Part shown: positions 1-11,170 of the stretch, piece after piece | Position numbering within the stretch: the stretch's first letter is position 1 | How the letters are laid out: each line of letters starts with the position of its first letter | Assembly (NCBI GenBank): GCA_020402865.1 | Contig: JADBYT010000040.1 | Coordinates: 1 to 64,000 of the forward strand | DNA: 64,000 nt | Reading direction: 5' to 3' | DNA from: Bacteroidota bacterium | GTDB taxonomy: Bacteria; Bacteroidota; Bacteroidia; Palsa-965 | Made by a program: the position numbers and the translations under genes | Notes under the pieces: generated by a model | Seen by the model: only the letters and a program-made list of their open reading frames with translations | Database searches by the model: none | What the model was told of the DNA's origin: nothing

Positions 1-1
1 C

Positions 2-3000
2 CCAGCCGCAGCGAATACAACCAGCGGCAGCAGCAACACAGCCACCGGACTTAGCGCAGGTACATATGTGTGTACAATTACAGATCTGAATGGTTGTACT
101 TCTACGCGCACCGTAACCATTACCCAACCGCCTGCACTCACGGTAAGTACATCATCGGTGGCGAGTACGTGTGGTAACAACAACGGTTCTGTTTCGGTAA
201 CAGCAACAGGCGGAGCTGGCGGATTTACTTATTTGTGGACACCCGGCAGCTTCACTACATCAACAGTAAATAGTCTGGGGGCAGGTACATATAATGTTAC
301 CGTTACTGATGCCAATGGTTGTATAGCCACCGCATCGGCTACAGTAAACAATTCCAGTTCAATTGCAGCCACCAACTCAGTAACCAATGTATTGTGCAAT
401 GGTGCATCAACCGGATCGGCCACAGTTACCGTTACAGGAAATAACGGTACAGTTACCTATAGCTGGTCGCCCAACGTGAGCACCACAAATACCGCCACCG
501 GTCTGTCCGCAGGTACTTATGTGGTAACTGCTACCGATGCAATGGGTTGTATTGCTACCACTACTGTGATTATTACACAGCCGTCGGCTTTAAGTACTGC
601 ATCCACACAGGTAAATGTGCTTTGCAATGGCGGCAATACTGGTAGTGCTACGGTTACTGCCAGCGGTGGTACTCCGGGTTATACGTTTTCTTGGAGTCCC
701 GCTGTGGCGAATACAACCAGTGGAAGCAGCAATACGGCCACTGGCCTTGTCGCCGGCACTTATGTATGCACAGTCACTGATCTGAACGGGTGTATCATTA
801 CACGCACCATTACGATTACTCAGCCTCCCGCACTTTCCAGTACGGCTGCACAGGTAAATGTATTGTGTAATGGCGGGAATTCGGGTTCCGCCACCATTAC
901 TGCCAGCGGTGGCACACCCGGCTATACCTTTTCGTGGAGCCCTGCTGCAGCGAATACAACCAGCGGCAGCAGCAACACGGCCACCGGACTTAGTGCAGGT
1001 ACGTATGTATGTACAATTACAGATCTGAATGGTTGTACCTCTACGCGCACCGTAACCATTACACAACCGCCCGCACTCACCAACACATTTACACAGGTAA
1101 ACGTATTGTGTAATGGCGGCAACACCGGCAGCGCCACAGTTACAGCAAACGGCGGTACACCGGGCTATACGTTTGCCTGGAGTCCCGCTGTGGCCAACAG
1201 TACCAGCGGCAGCAGTAACACGGCCACCGGCCTTAGCGCTGGTACGTATGTATGTACCATCACTGATTTGAACGGCTGTACATCTGCAAGTACAATAACC
1301 ATCACACAGCCGCCTGCACTCACCAACACATTTACACAAGTAAACGTATTATGTAACGGTGGCAATACCGGCAGTGCCACGGTAACGGCCAGCGGAGGTA
1401 CACCCGGCTACACATTCTCGTGGAGTCCTGCTGCGGCAAACAGTACCAGTGGCAGCAGCAATACAGCCACAGGATTAAGTGCGGGCACTTATGTGTGCAC
1501 AGTTACTGATTTGAATGGCTGTACATCCACACGCACTGTAACCATTACGCAACCGCCTGCGCTTACTGCCACTTCAACGGTAGTAAATACAACCTGTAAT
1601 ACGAATGCAAACGGAACGGCCACGATTACTGCAGCCGGCGGCACTCCGGGTTATTCCTTCTCGTGGAGCCCGGCAGCAGCTAATACTAGCAGCGGCAACA
1701 GCAATACCGCCACCGGCCTTGCCGCAGGCACTTATGTATGCACAATTACAGACTTAAACGGATGCAGCACCACGCATACTGTTACTGTAACATCGCCCCC
1801 GGCAATTGTTATAACCACTTCATCGGTAAGCAGTACCTGTGGCAATAACAACGGTTCGGTAAGTGCAACAGCTACCGGTGGCACAGGTGTGCTTACTTAC
1901 CTTTGGACACCCGGTAATTTTACCTCGCCCACTGTGGGGAGTCTGGCAGCAGGCACTTATAACTTAACAGTTACAGATGCGAATGGCTGTACGGCAACGG
2001 CTTCAGCTACCGTTGGTAATTCAAGTACAATCGCAGCGAGTAATTCTGTAACCAATGTGCTTTGTAACGGTGCATCAACCGGATCGGCCACAGTTACCGT
2101 TACAGGAAATAACGGTACAGTTACCTATAGCTGGTTGCCCAACGTGAGCACCACAAATACCGCCACCGGTCTGTCCGCAGGTACTTATGTGGTAACTGCT
2201 ACCGATGCAATGGGTTGTATTGCCAGCACCACGGTTATCATTACACAACCTCCGGCGCTTGCAGTCACCAATTCACAGGTTGATTTGCTTTGCAATGGCA
2301 TTTCAACCGGAACGGCTACGCTCAACGCATCGGGTGGTACGCCGGGCTACACGTTTGGCTGGACACCCGCTGTAACAAATACTTCGGCTGCTGCTAGCAC
2401 TACGGCTACCGCACTTGCAGCCGGAAGCTATGTGGCTACGGTAACTGATTTGAACGGCTGTGTACTTTCACATACGTTTACTATTACACAACCTACACCG
2501 CTTGTCCTTGCATACTCGCAAAACAATGTGCTTTGTAACGGCGGTAACAGCGGAAGTGCTACGGTAACCGCCAGCGGTGCTACTCCCGGTTATACATTTG
2601 TCTGGACACCCGCCGTAAGCAGCAGCGTAAGTGGAAACAGTTCTGTGGCCACCGCACTCAGTGCATCGGCATACGTTTGCACTGCAACCGATCTGAATGG
2701 TTGTACCGCGTCACAAACCGTTACCATTACTGAACCAACAGCATTGCTGGTTTCCATTACCACCACGCCTTCAACCTGTGGAAGCAGCAACGGGAGTATA
2801 ACGGCTTCGGCTTCGGGTGGAACCGGTTCTGCAGCCTTCCTCTGGACTACACCCGGAAACGATACTACAGCTACCGTAAACGGGGTGGGGCAGGGAACTT
2901 ATGTGGTAACGGTAACCGACGATAATAACTGTACGGCTACTGGTATCGCTACTGTTAACAACCTCAGCGGACCTACACTGGCAGTAACGGCAACTTCGCC

Positions 3001-5155
3001 TGTACTTTGTTTTGGCGACAGTACCGGAACGGCTTCGGTGAGTGCCACAGGAGGAAATGGTAACCTCACTTACAACTGGTCAACCGGCGATACTTCGGTA
3101 GCTGTTACCAACCTGCCTGCAGGCACGTTTACTGTAATTGTGAGTGACGCCAACAACTGTACCGATACGATAAACGTTGTAATTCAACAACCGGCAGCTT
3201 TAACGGCCAGCTGGCAGGGCACAGATGTATTATGCAACGGCAACAACACGGGTGCGGTGGTAATGACCGCTGCGGCCGGATCGCCGGGTTATAGTTTTGC
3301 GTGGACACCTGCGGTAGGTGCAGTAAATTCAGGAAATACATCATCGGCCGCGTCACTTGCAGCTGGTCAGTATGTATGCACGGTTACGGATACCAATGGT
3401 TGTGTGTACACAGATACAGTTACCATTAACCAGCCGCCCGCGCTTACACTTGCACTTACACCTGCTGATGCAAGCTGTGCAGGAGGGAACAACGGTTCTG
3501 CAACTGCGCTGGCAGCCGGAGGTGCTCCAGGCTATCAGTATGGCTGGCTGCCTGCAGGTGGCAATGCTCAAACAGCTTCCGGACTTACGGCAGGCATGTA
3601 TTATTGCACGGTTACAGATACCAACGGTTGTGTAATTTCCGATAGTGTGGCAGTGGCCGAACCGGCTGCGCTGAGTGTACAGATGCAATCAACACCTACC
3701 TATTGCAGCCAGCAACTGGGTTCGGTAAATGCCATTGGCAGTGGAGGTACCGGTACACTTAATTATGTGTGGCAGCCAGGTAACCTGCAACAGCAAAGTG
3801 CTTCTCAGTTGCCCGCCGGCTGGTACTGGGTAACGCTTTCCGACCAGAATAACTGTCAGCTTACCGACAGTGTGCAGGTGCAAAATATGCCCGGAATTAC
3901 TGTTGCCCAGGGTGCCACTACAGCTGCTACATGCTTTGGATATACCGATGGGGCTGCGGCAGTAAGTGTAACAGGCGGCACCCCAACTTACAGTTACAGC
4001 TGGAGTCCGAACGTAAGTACAACCAACGCTGCGGCAAACATTGCAGCCGGTCAGTATATTGTTACTGTTACCGATTCGGCCGGATGTGCCGGAACGGTTA
4101 CGGTAACTGTAATTCAGCCTGCGCCACTGGCTGCAACGGCTTCAGTTTCGCAACCTGCGGTGTGTGCTGGACAGCAGGTTACGCTTAATGCCTCGGGCAG
4201 TGGCGGCACACCGGGGTATTCGTATGCGTGGCTGCCAATTTTACAAAACACGCAGCAACCAACCGACGTACCGCAAACGAACACCACCTATACCTTAATT
4301 CTTACTGACCTGAATGGTTGTGTTGATTCAGCCACTACGGCTGTAACGGTTAATGACCTTCCCGTGCCAGGATTTATGGCGGATACCCTATCCGGTTGTG
4401 CTCCGCTGTGTGTTGATTTCAGTGACCTTTCTACCGTTTCGGCGCCCTCGGTAATTATGCAATGGCAATGGTATTTTGGCGATGGCGACAGTGCCGCTGT
4501 GGCTGCACCCACGCATTGCTACAACCTTCCCGGACAGTATGACGTAACACTTATAGCCACAACATCAGCCGGCTGTACGGCTACGTTTACAATTCCGGCA
4601 TACATTCAAACCTTTGGCACACCGCTGGCTGCTTTTGGTGCAACGCCGCAACCCACAACAATGGTTAATCCTACCATCTTCTTCGCCGATTCATCTGTAG
4701 GCGCTGCAAGCTGGAACTGGAGTTTCGGAGATCTCATCAACTCTTCGTCGTCCATTCAGAATCCTTCCTTCACTTATCCTGCTCCGGGCTGCTATCAGGT
4801 AACACTTACGGTAACCAGTGCCGACGGTTGTACTGATATTGCTACCGATTCAGTGTGTATTGCACCTGACGCCACTTTGTTTGTGCCTAACGCATTTACT
4901 CCTGATGGCGATGGCGATAATGATTATTTCTTCCCGCAGGGAATCGGATTGGATCCGTCACAATTTGAAATGTGGATTTTCGACCGCTGGGGCAATATGA
5001 TTTTCTTTACTGATAATCCGGCTGTGGGCTGGGACGGACGCGCCAATGGCGGAAGTGAAATTGCCCAGATTGATACCTACGTGTGGAAAATAAAATGTGT
5101 GGATGTGCTGGGCAACAAACATAATCAGATTGGAAAGGTTACGTTGATCAAATAA
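2..5155 (+). CDS. SprB-repeat adhesin with PKD domains and T9SS type B sorting domain, 5' partial
   Basis: The reading frame is open from base 2, so the gene begins left of the window; an in-frame GTG at 68 is internal. About 17 units of roughly 80 residues follow, each with a CNG...GSATVTASGGTPGY...W core ending in GTYVCTVTDLNGC, the SprB repeat type of gliding-motility adhesins. Two PKD-like domains (about 4370-4580 and 4620-4870, with YFGDGD and WSFGD) precede a type B C-terminal sorting domain from about 4868 (FVPNAFTPDGDGDND, then FDRWGN and WDGR). Family knowledge: such proteins cross the outer membrane through the T9SS and act as cell-surface adhesins. Many repeats are close at DNA level, so copy number may be misassembled. 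The family is clear; the ligand is unknown. Confidence 0.93.
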   Translation, partial: PAAANTTSGSSNTATGLSAGTYVCTITDLNGCTSTRTVTITQPPALTVSTSSVASTCGNNNGSVSVTATGGAGGFTYLWTPGSFTTSTVNSLGAGTYNVTVTDANGCIATASATVNNSSSIAATNSVTNVLCNGASTGSATVTVTGNNGTVTYSWSPNVSTTNTATGLSAGTYVVTATDAMGCIATTTVIITQPSALSTASTQVNVLCNGGNTGSATVTASGGTPGYTFSWSPAVANTTSGSSNTATGLVAGTYVCTVTDLNGCIITRTITITQPPALSSTAAQVNVLCNGGNSGSATITASGGTPGYTFSWSPAAANTTSGSSNTATGLSAGTYVCTITDLNGCTSTRTVTITQPPALTNTFTQVNVLCNGGNTGSATVTANGGTPGYTFAWSPAVANSTSGSSNTATGLSAGTYVCTITDLNGCTSASTITITQPPALTNTFTQVNVLCNGGNTGSATVTASGGTPGYTFSWSPAAANSTSGSSNTATGLSAGTYVCTVTDLNGCTSTRTVTITQPPALTATSTVVNTTCNTNANGTATITAAGGTPGYSFSWSPAAANTSSGNSNTATGLAAGTYVCTITDLNGCSTTHTVTVTSPPAIVITTSSVSSTCGNNNGSVSATATGGTGVLTYLWTPGNFTSPTVGSLAAGTYNLTVTDANGCTATASATVGNSSTIAASNSVTNVLCNGASTGSATVTVTGNNGTVTYSWLPNVSTTNTATGLSAGTYVVTATDAMGCIASTTVIITQPPALAVTNSQVDLLCNGISTGTATLNASGGTPGYTFGWTPAVTNTSAAASTTATALAAGSYVATVTDLNGCVLSHTFTITQPTPLVLAYSQNNVLCNGGNSGSATVTASGATPGYTFVWTPAVSSSVSGNSSVATALSASAYVCTATDLNGCTASQTVTITEPTALLVSITTTPSTCGSSNGSITASASGGTGSAAFLWTTPGNDTTATVNGVGQGTYVVTVTDDNNCTATGIATVNNLSGPTLAVTATSPVLCFGDSTGTASVSATGGNGNLTYNWSTGDTSVAVTNLPAGTFTVIVSDANNCTDTINVVIQQPAALTASWQGTDVLCNGNNTGAVVMTAAAGSPGYSFAWTPAVGAVNSGNTSSAASLAAGQYVCTVTDTNGCVYTDTVTINQPPALTLALTPADASCAGGNNGSATALAAGGAPGYQYGWLPAGGNAQTASGLTAGMYYCTVTDTNGCVISDSVAVAEPAALSVQMQSTPTYCSQQLGSVNAIGSGGTGTLNYVWQPGNLQQQSASQLPAGWYWVTLSDQNNCQLTDSVQVQNMPGITVAQGATTAATCFGYTDGAAAVSVTGGTPTYSYSWSPNVSTTNAAANIAAGQYIVTVTDSAGCAGTVTVTVIQPAPLAATASVSQPAVCAGQQVTLNASGSGGTPGYSYAWLPILQNTQQPTDVPQTNTTYTLILTDLNGCVDSATTAVTVNDLPVPGFMADTLSGCAPLCVDFSDLSTVSAPSVIMQWQWYFGDGDSAAVAAPTHCYNLPGQYDVTLIATTSAGCTATFTIPAYIQTFGTPLAAFGATPQPTTMVNPTIFFADSSVGAASWNWSFGDLINSSSSIQNPSFTYPAPGCYQVTLTVTSADGCTDIATDSVCIAPDATLFVPNAFTPDGDGDNDYFFPQGIGLDPSQFEMWIFDRWGNMIFFTDNPAVGWDGRANGGSEIAQIDTYVWKIKCVDVLGNKHNQIGKVTLIK
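401..555 (+). repeat. Long near-identical repeat, copy 1, inside the adhesin
   Basis: These 155 bases recur at 2069-2223, offset 1668 bases (556 codons), with a single difference that changes Ser to Leu. The other repeat units differ at many third codon positions, so this pair looks recently homogenised or duplicated. Confidence 0.92.
2069..2223 (+). repeat. Long near-identical repeat, copy 2, inside the adhesin
   Basis: Second copy of the 401-555 block, with one substitution (ttg here, tcg in copy 1). The flanking codons diverge immediately on both sides. Confidence 0.92.
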
Positions 5156-5188
5156 ATCCCGATAAAATCTGATCAGGTTATACCTGTT

Positions 5189-5226
5189 CAAAGGGCATTC
5201 GATAAACCGGATGCCCTTTGTATTTA
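5189..5226 (+). terminator. Rho-independent terminator after the adhesin
   Basis: Perfect 10-bp stem CAAAGGGCAT / ATGCCCTTTG (5189-5198 with 5211-5220) around a 12-base loop, followed by the T-rich TATTTATT, 34 bases after the adhesin stop codon. Confidence 0.82.
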
Positions 5227-5471
5227 TTCAAACAGTATTGGTTTATACATTCCGATTAATGCCTTTCTGCTTTAGCGTGCGGGCCCTGCGGGTATGAAAT
5301 AGATTTACTGCGTTTATTTTGTCTGGTTGTTGCAATTAGAAGCGTACAATATTTTTATTCAATTCTTTTTTTTGACGCATACCTTATTGCATTGGTTATT
5401 TAGAGCTGCTGCGCTTCAATCTTCAAAACGCGGCTCGTCCGGCTGAAAAATAATCATCACACATTAGCGAA

Positions 5472-5493
5472 ATAAAATTTGAACAGTTTCTTA
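5472..5493 (+). repeat. 22-bp intergenic motif, copy 1
   Basis: Identical over 22 bases to 23778-23799 (core AAATTTGAACAGTTTCTT). A much weaker inverted partner may lie near 5334-5356 (ATTAGAAGCGTACAATATTT), which would make this a roughly 155-base element like the one at 23629-23801. Possibly a transposon end or MITE remnant. Confidence 0.6.
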
Positions 5494-5687
5494 CGCTCTC
5501 GGATTTTAACATGTTGGGTTGAGTTAGAATTAACTGTTTCCTCATTGTTGTGATATTTATTTAATGAAATATTGGTATAGCTTGTAATAAATTATCGATA
5601 ACTAAATCTGTTGATTAAAAGTGTCGAAATTATTTGCATTGCCCTTCTTTATGAATGTAGTTTTCGGACTCATTAAAACCATTACCC

Positions 5688-7436
5688 ATGAAAACAAAAC
5701 TTTTACTTGTTGCTCTGTTTGGAGCAGGCGTTCTTAATGCACAGTATTATCAACGCACAAACGGCACACCCGTGTATGATGAACTAACGGATGGCACCAA
5801 CGTGACACTTAACGGTCAGGGGCATCTGATGACAGGTTATACACAGGCACTTGGCGGCATTGATTTGTTAATTACACGCACAAATGTGAATGGTGTAATT
5901 GCAGGAGCCAATTCGTTTAATCAGATTTACCGGCTTACAGCACCGGGTGGGGTAGTACTCAGCACCATTCCCTGCAAAATTTTACAAATTCCAAATGGCC
6001 GTCTTTGTGTAATTGGCAGCTATTATTCAAATGTAGCTACAACACCGCCCGGTATTTTTACAGTGGTGCTGAGTCCGGCCGGAGCAGTATTGAGCGCACG
6101 CGGCTGGCAAACCGTAACGCCGGCAGTAAGTACAAACATTGCCGCACTATCGGCGTGTAATGCACTTCCGGCCACCAGCAATATTGTGTATATCAGTGGT
6201 TATACCGATGCTGTGGTAGGTTCAAATAATGGCGTTCGTCCGTTGCTTATGGCAATTAACGGCAGCACAAACGCGCTGATCTGGAGTTTACAATATGATT
6301 TTCTGCCATCCAATACACCGGCTAAAGTGCTACCCAACGATCTTATCGCATCGCCCTATCAGCCTGCGCTGGTAAACGAAGTATTTGTGGTAGGCAGCAT
6401 GTACGATGGCAATGGAAATGATGCCGGATTTACTTTCCGTGTCAATGCAGCGAACGGCAACCCTGTAAGCGCAGTTACCACCTTCGATACTGGTGCCAAC
6501 GATGAATTTAATGCCGTGTGTCTCGCTACCGGTGCTGGTGGTGGCACTAACGGATTTGTGATTGCCGGCAGCACAAACCTCTATGGAAATTTAGATGTGC
6601 TGGTGTTCAAATCGGCACCCACCGGTGATACCGGGCCGTGGATTTCAATTATCGATTACTCGCTCAGCGGTGATAATGTAGGACTTGATGTAATTCAGCG
6701 CCAGAATACGTTCGGACAGTGGAACTATTATCTCTCAGGTACTGCATTCAACGGTTCGCAGGGCGGTTCGGATATGTGTGTATTCTTTATCGACGATGCA
6801 GGTGTGGCTCAGCGTGAGTTTACCTACGGAACTGCCAATGGCGAACGGAATCAGGAAATTTCCAGTTTCTCCGGAACTGCCGCAGATGGTATTACCGTTT
6901 TTGGAAACACACCCTCTTCTGCTGATCCCGGCAATGAGTACTATGTTAAGGCCTACTATAATGGCATTTCAGGCTGCAACGAAGGCTTTGCCATTCCCAA
7001 CAACCTGCCCTTTAACGGCTTCCGGACACAGTACCAGCTTTCGCGTACAGGCACCATGAACTTTGTGGGCCTTACCAATCAGGTTCAGGCTGGTCCGGTG
7101 GTTACGCAGCTTTGCTTTGCGGTGGCAATTGCCGGTGGCAGCAACGCCCGTAACGCAGAAAATGAAGTACCTGCTTCAGCTACCCAGGTTTATCCAAACC
7201 CGGTTTCAGTTGCATCACCCATGCTTAGTCTCAGCTTCAATTCACCTGTTGAGCAACAACTTGAAATCCGCATTACCGATATGCTCGGTCGTGAAGTGCT
7301 GAATCAGAAAATCTTTGTGGCCGAAGGCGAAACCATTTCGCAACTGCAACTGCCTTCCGGCCTGGCCGAAGGAATTTACAACCTGCAAATCTCTGGCAAC
7401 GGAATCAGCGAAACACATCGCTTTATTGTTGAGTAA
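5688..7436 (+). CDS. Exported protein with T9SS type A sorting domain
   Basis: This 582-residue protein starts with a clear signal peptide (MKTKLLLVALFGAGVLNA, cut before QYYQ). The body is a repetitive, aromatic- and Gly/Asn-rich beta-type sequence with repeated GYTDA, VVGSMYD and IAGSTN segments, suggesting a beta-propeller-like fold. Residues 496-582 form a type A T9SS domain (QVYPNPVS, then ITDMLGREV, and a GIYNLQI segment). Family knowledge: such domains direct secretion and attachment to the cell surface. It stands alone between two terminators. No enzymatic motif was recognised, so its function is unknown. Confidence 0.88.
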   Translation: MKTKLLLVALFGAGVLNAQYYQRTNGTPVYDELTDGTNVTLNGQGHLMTGYTQALGGIDLLITRTNVNGVIAGANSFNQIYRLTAPGGVVLSTIPCKILQIPNGRLCVIGSYYSNVATTPPGIFTVVLSPAGAVLSARGWQTVTPAVSTNIAALSACNALPATSNIVYISGYTDAVVGSNNGVRPLLMAINGSTNALIWSLQYDFLPSNTPAKVLPNDLIASPYQPALVNEVFVVGSMYDGNGNDAGFTFRVNAANGNPVSAVTTFDTGANDEFNAVCLATGAGGGTNGFVIAGSTNLYGNLDVLVFKSAPTGDTGPWISIIDYSLSGDNVGLDVIQRQNTFGQWNYYLSGTAFNGSQGGSDMCVFFIDDAGVAQREFTYGTANGERNQEISSFSGTAADGITVFGNTPSSADPGNEYYVKAYYNGISGCNEGFAIPNNLPFNGFRTQYQLSRTGTMNFVGLTNQVQAGPVVTQLCFAVAIAGGSNARNAENEVPASATQVYPNPVSVASPMLSLSFNSPVEQQLEIRITDMLGREVLNQKIFVAEGETISQLQLPSGLAEGIYNLQISGNGISETHRFIVE

Positions 7437-7463
7437 GCGAATACACATGGTATGAATACGCTA

Positions 7464-7503
7464 AACCGGTCCCTGAGCTTATTTCAGGGGCCGGTTATTT
7501 TTT
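7464..7503 (+). terminator. Terminator of the type A T9SS gene
   Basis: Stem AACCGG-t-CCCTGA (7464-7476) pairs with TCAGGG-g-CCGGTT (7484-7496) around a 7-base loop, followed by ATTTTTTG. It sits 28 bases after the stop codon. Confidence 0.9.
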
Positions 7504-7530
7504 GCGTTGCGGGCCTTTGCACATTGCCAT

Positions 7531-7567
7531 AAAAAACCGCTCCCTTCAGGTTGAAGGGAGCGGTTTT
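7531..7567 (-). terminator. Terminator of the atpD-atpC operon
   Basis: A 16-bp perfect stem (7533-7548 with 7552-7567) with a 3-base loop; on the minus strand it is followed by a run of T (7531-7536 read in reverse). It lies 35 bases beyond the atpC stop codon. Confidence 0.9.
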
Positions 7568-7601
7568 AGTTTTGACAACAACAAATGAAGGTTCCCCTTC
7601 C

Positions 7602-7838
7602 TTATTCGGCCAGCACGGTAATGGTGTTGCGGAATACTTCCACTACACCGCCGTTTATATCGAAGGTTTGGGTTGACTGATTGGCATCCGTTACCTTGAT
7701 ACGGCCTTTGATGAGCGTCGAAATCATGGCAGCATGGTTGTTCAAAATGCCGAACGAACCTTCGCTGCCGGGCAGTACTACCGATTTCACTTCGCCGCTG
7801 TACAGCTTTTTATCGGGTGTGATGATGTCGAGTTTCAT
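7602..7838 (-). CDS. atpC: F1 ATP synthase epsilon subunit, short form
   Basis: This 78-residue protein matches the N-terminal beta-sandwich of F1 epsilon (MKLDIITPDKKLYSGEV, then LPGSEGSFGIL and NHAAMISTL). Epsilon is part of the central stalk of ATP synthase. The protein ends just after the beta domain and lacks the two C-terminal helices that in longer homologues inhibit ATP hydrolysis; short epsilon is known in Bacteroidota, so this is probably intact. It lies 23 bases downstream of atpD, and the pair shares one terminator. The other ATP synthase genes are not in the window. Confidence 0.93.
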   Translation of the reverse strand: MKLDIITPDKKLYSGEVKSVVLPGSEGSFGILNNHAAMISTLIKGRIKVTDANQSTQTFDINGGVVEVFRNTITVLAE

Positions 7839-7861
7839 CGTAATCGGTTAAACTGGTTAAA

Positions 7862-9373
<1,512 letters not shown>

Positions 9374-9392
9374 TTATGTCTGAAATTCGGCG

Positions 9393-9400
9393 CAAAAGTA
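9393..9400 (-). promoter_or_regulatory. Promoter -7 box for atpD
   Basis: TACTTTTG on the minus strand fits the Bacteroidota -7 consensus TANNTTTG. Transcription would start near 9387, giving a leader of about 25 bases. No clear -33 TTG was seen. Confidence 0.55.
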
Positions 9401-9516
9401 GCAACTTTTATTCGGATAAATAACCTTCTTGTTAATAATTGCTCCATAACTCGCCCTGATTCTCGTCAGGCAAACTCAGCGTGGCTATAAATTGCAGATA
9501 ATCAGGCATTTGCAAA

Positions 9517-10125
9517 TTAGCCATTGCACTTGCAGGGAGGTGAAAAATACACCTTTGTATTGGGTAGCATGGCTTTAATGCGTTCCTGCGTTTCGCGGTT
9601 AATGAGAATGGTGCGCAGATCGAGCACTTTCAGGTTGCCGCTGATGTCTTTCAGTTCGTCGGGGAATACGCTGATGTTGTTGCTCCACAAATCAAGCACC
9701 TCCAGCTTTTTCAACCGTCCTATTTGAGGGGGAATTACATATAATTCGTTCTGATTGATGTTGAGAATGCGCAGTTCACTCAGGTCGCCAATGGTTCGGG
9801 GGATGTATTCGATATTATTACGGGAAAGATGAAGCACCTGCAGTTTTTTTAGCCGGCTTATGGAGTCAGGTATTTCACGGATGTTGTTTCGGCTCAGGTC
9901 GAGATACTGAAGGTTTTTGAACTGATAAACAGCTTCGGGAAAGCTGTCGAGCTTTTCTTTGCGCAGCACAAGTTTTACCACGTTGTCGGGCTGTTTAAGC
10001 GCCTCGTCCAGACTGGTAAAAGCGGCCATGGTATCAAGCGTAAGTGAATCAAGCAGATCCGATTGCGCATGAATTGCCGGGGCAAACAGCAGTGCTAGGA
10101 AGAGATTAAAGATCAGTTTTTTCAT
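9517..10125 (-). CDS. Exported leucine-rich repeat protein
   Basis: A 202-residue protein with a signal peptide (MKKLIFNLFLALLFAPAIHA) and about five leucine-rich repeats of 23 residues from about residue 65 (LQYLDLSRNNIREIPDSI, LQVLHLSRNNIEYIPRTI, LRILNINQNELYVIPPQI). The consensus LxxLxLxxNxIxxIP is that of bacterial or plant-type LRR proteins. These make solenoids for protein binding, here probably in the periplasm or on the surface. Its start overlaps the end of ribF by 20 bases, so the two are probably co-transcribed. Partner unknown. Confidence 0.88.
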   Translation of the reverse strand: MKKLIFNLFLALLFAPAIHAQSDLLDSLTLDTMAAFTSLDEALKQPDNVVKLVLRKEKLDSFPEAVYQFKNLQYLDLSRNNIREIPDSISRLKKLQVLHLSRNNIEYIPRTIGDLSELRILNINQNELYVIPPQIGRLKKLEVLDLWSNNISVFPDELKDISGNLKVLDLRTILINRETQERIKAMLPNTKVYFSPPCKCNG

Positions 10126-11050
10126 GGTTTAGCAGGGAAAGTGTTTGCTGGCGATCGTGTTCAAGCTGTTTTTTTAATTCATCGAGTGAACCGAATTTTT
10201 GTTCCTCGCGGAGTCGGTCGGCAAACAAAATTTTCAGCGTTTCGCCGTATAAATCGCCTTCGAAACCGGGCAGGTGCACTTCAATTGTACGACTCAGTCC
10301 CTGATCAACGGTTGGGCGCATACCTATATTCATCATGCCGGGCAGGGTTTGGTTTCCGCGCTGCACAAACACCGCATACACACCGTCGGCAGGTATGAGT
10401 TTATACGCATTGTCGGGCACAAGGTTGGCGGTTGGAAAGCCAATGGTTCGCCCCAGCTGCCTGCCTTTCACAACTGTTCCCGAAAGCGGGTAGCGGTAGC
10501 CAAGATAGGCTGCTGCAGTGCGCACATCGCCGGTTTGAAGGGCCTGGCGGATGCGGGTTGAACTAACTTTTTCATGTTCCACTTCCTGAGCCGGAATTTC
10601 TTCCACCTCAAATCCATAAACCGGGCCAAACTCGCGCAGGTGGTCGAAACTGCCTTCCCGGTTACGCCCGAAATGATGGTCGTAACCAATCACCAGTTTT
10701 TTGGTATTGAATTTGTTTACCAGTATCTGTTCGATGAATTCTTTGGAGGAAAGCATCGAGAACTCACGGGTAAAGGGATGAACAATAAGATGGTCGATAC
10801 CGGCTTTTTCAAGCAGCTGTTTTTTTTCCTCCGGGGTATTCAGCAAAAGTTGATGCTGATCGGGGAAAAGTACCATGCGGGGGTGGGGAAAAAAGGTGAG
10901 CAGTACTGTTTCTCCATTATTTTTCCGGGCCGTTTCGCGCAGCCTGTCAATAATTTGCCTGTGTCCGTGGTGTACACCGTCGAAAGTGCCGGTAGTCACT
11001 ACAGGAAAACGAGGGGGAACAAAATCGGCTATTTGGGAGTATATCTTCAC
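10106..11050 (-). CDS. ribF: Bifunctional riboflavin kinase / FAD synthetase
   Basis: The enzyme makes FMN from riboflavin and ATP, then FAD. The N-terminal nucleotidyltransferase motif GTFDGVHHGH is at about residues 21-30; the C-terminal kinase has GRTIGFPTANL and GVYAVFV. I chose the GTG at 11050 (VKIYSQIADF) because RibF proteins usually begin MKIY... shortly before GTFDG, giving 314 residues, the usual length. The open frame continues upstream to 11146, but that extension does not look like the family. Its end overlaps the LRR gene. Confidence 0.93.
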   Translation of the reverse strand: MKIYSQIADFVPPRFPVVTTGTFDGVHHGHRQIIDRLRETARKNNGETVLLTFFPHPRMVLFPDQHQLLLNTPEEKKQLLEKAGIDHLIVHPFTREFSMLSSKEFIEQILVNKFNTKKLVIGYDHHFGRNREGSFDHLREFGPVYGFEVEEIPAQEVEHEKVSSTRIRQALQTGDVRTAAAYLGYRYPLSGTVVKGRQLGRTIGFPTANLVPDNAYKLIPADGVYAVFVQRGNQTLPGMMNIGMRPTVDQGLSRTIEVHLPGFEGDLYGETLKILFADRLREEQKFGSLDELKKQLEHDRQQTLSLLNHEKTDL

Positions 11051-11170
11051 AAAATAAAACGTGTAACAGACAAATGTTTGTATTTCGCCAAAAATAACCA
11101 TTTTTGTGTGCCGCTCGTGGTCACCCCCTGCTCGCCACAGCGTCATTTGCTCAACAGGAATATTCGGCCC

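Larger units (their letters stand above)
5156..5687. other. Intergenic region between two T9SS protein genes
   Basis: This 532-base AT-rich stretch holds the adhesin terminator (5189-5226) and one copy of a 22-bp motif (5472-5493) that recurs upstream of ahcY. No exact TANNTTTG box was found before the next gene; a near match (TAGTTTTC) lies close to the start codon. No convincing coding frame was seen. Confidence 0.6.

Noticed and set aside
590-1339. Cys/Gly-rich open frame on the minus strand in the adhesin
   Set aside because: It is a by-product of the repetitive codons of the SprB repeats; no start context or domain.
11051-11146. Longer N-terminus for RibF
   Set aside because: The extra residues are cysteine- and aromatic-rich without family likeness, and RibF proteins normally start right at the KIY segment.
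10574-11170. Long open stretch on the plus strand leading into the small exported protein
   Set aside because: It is antisense to ribF and has no signal or domain; only the part from about 11171 looks like a real protein with a signal sequence.
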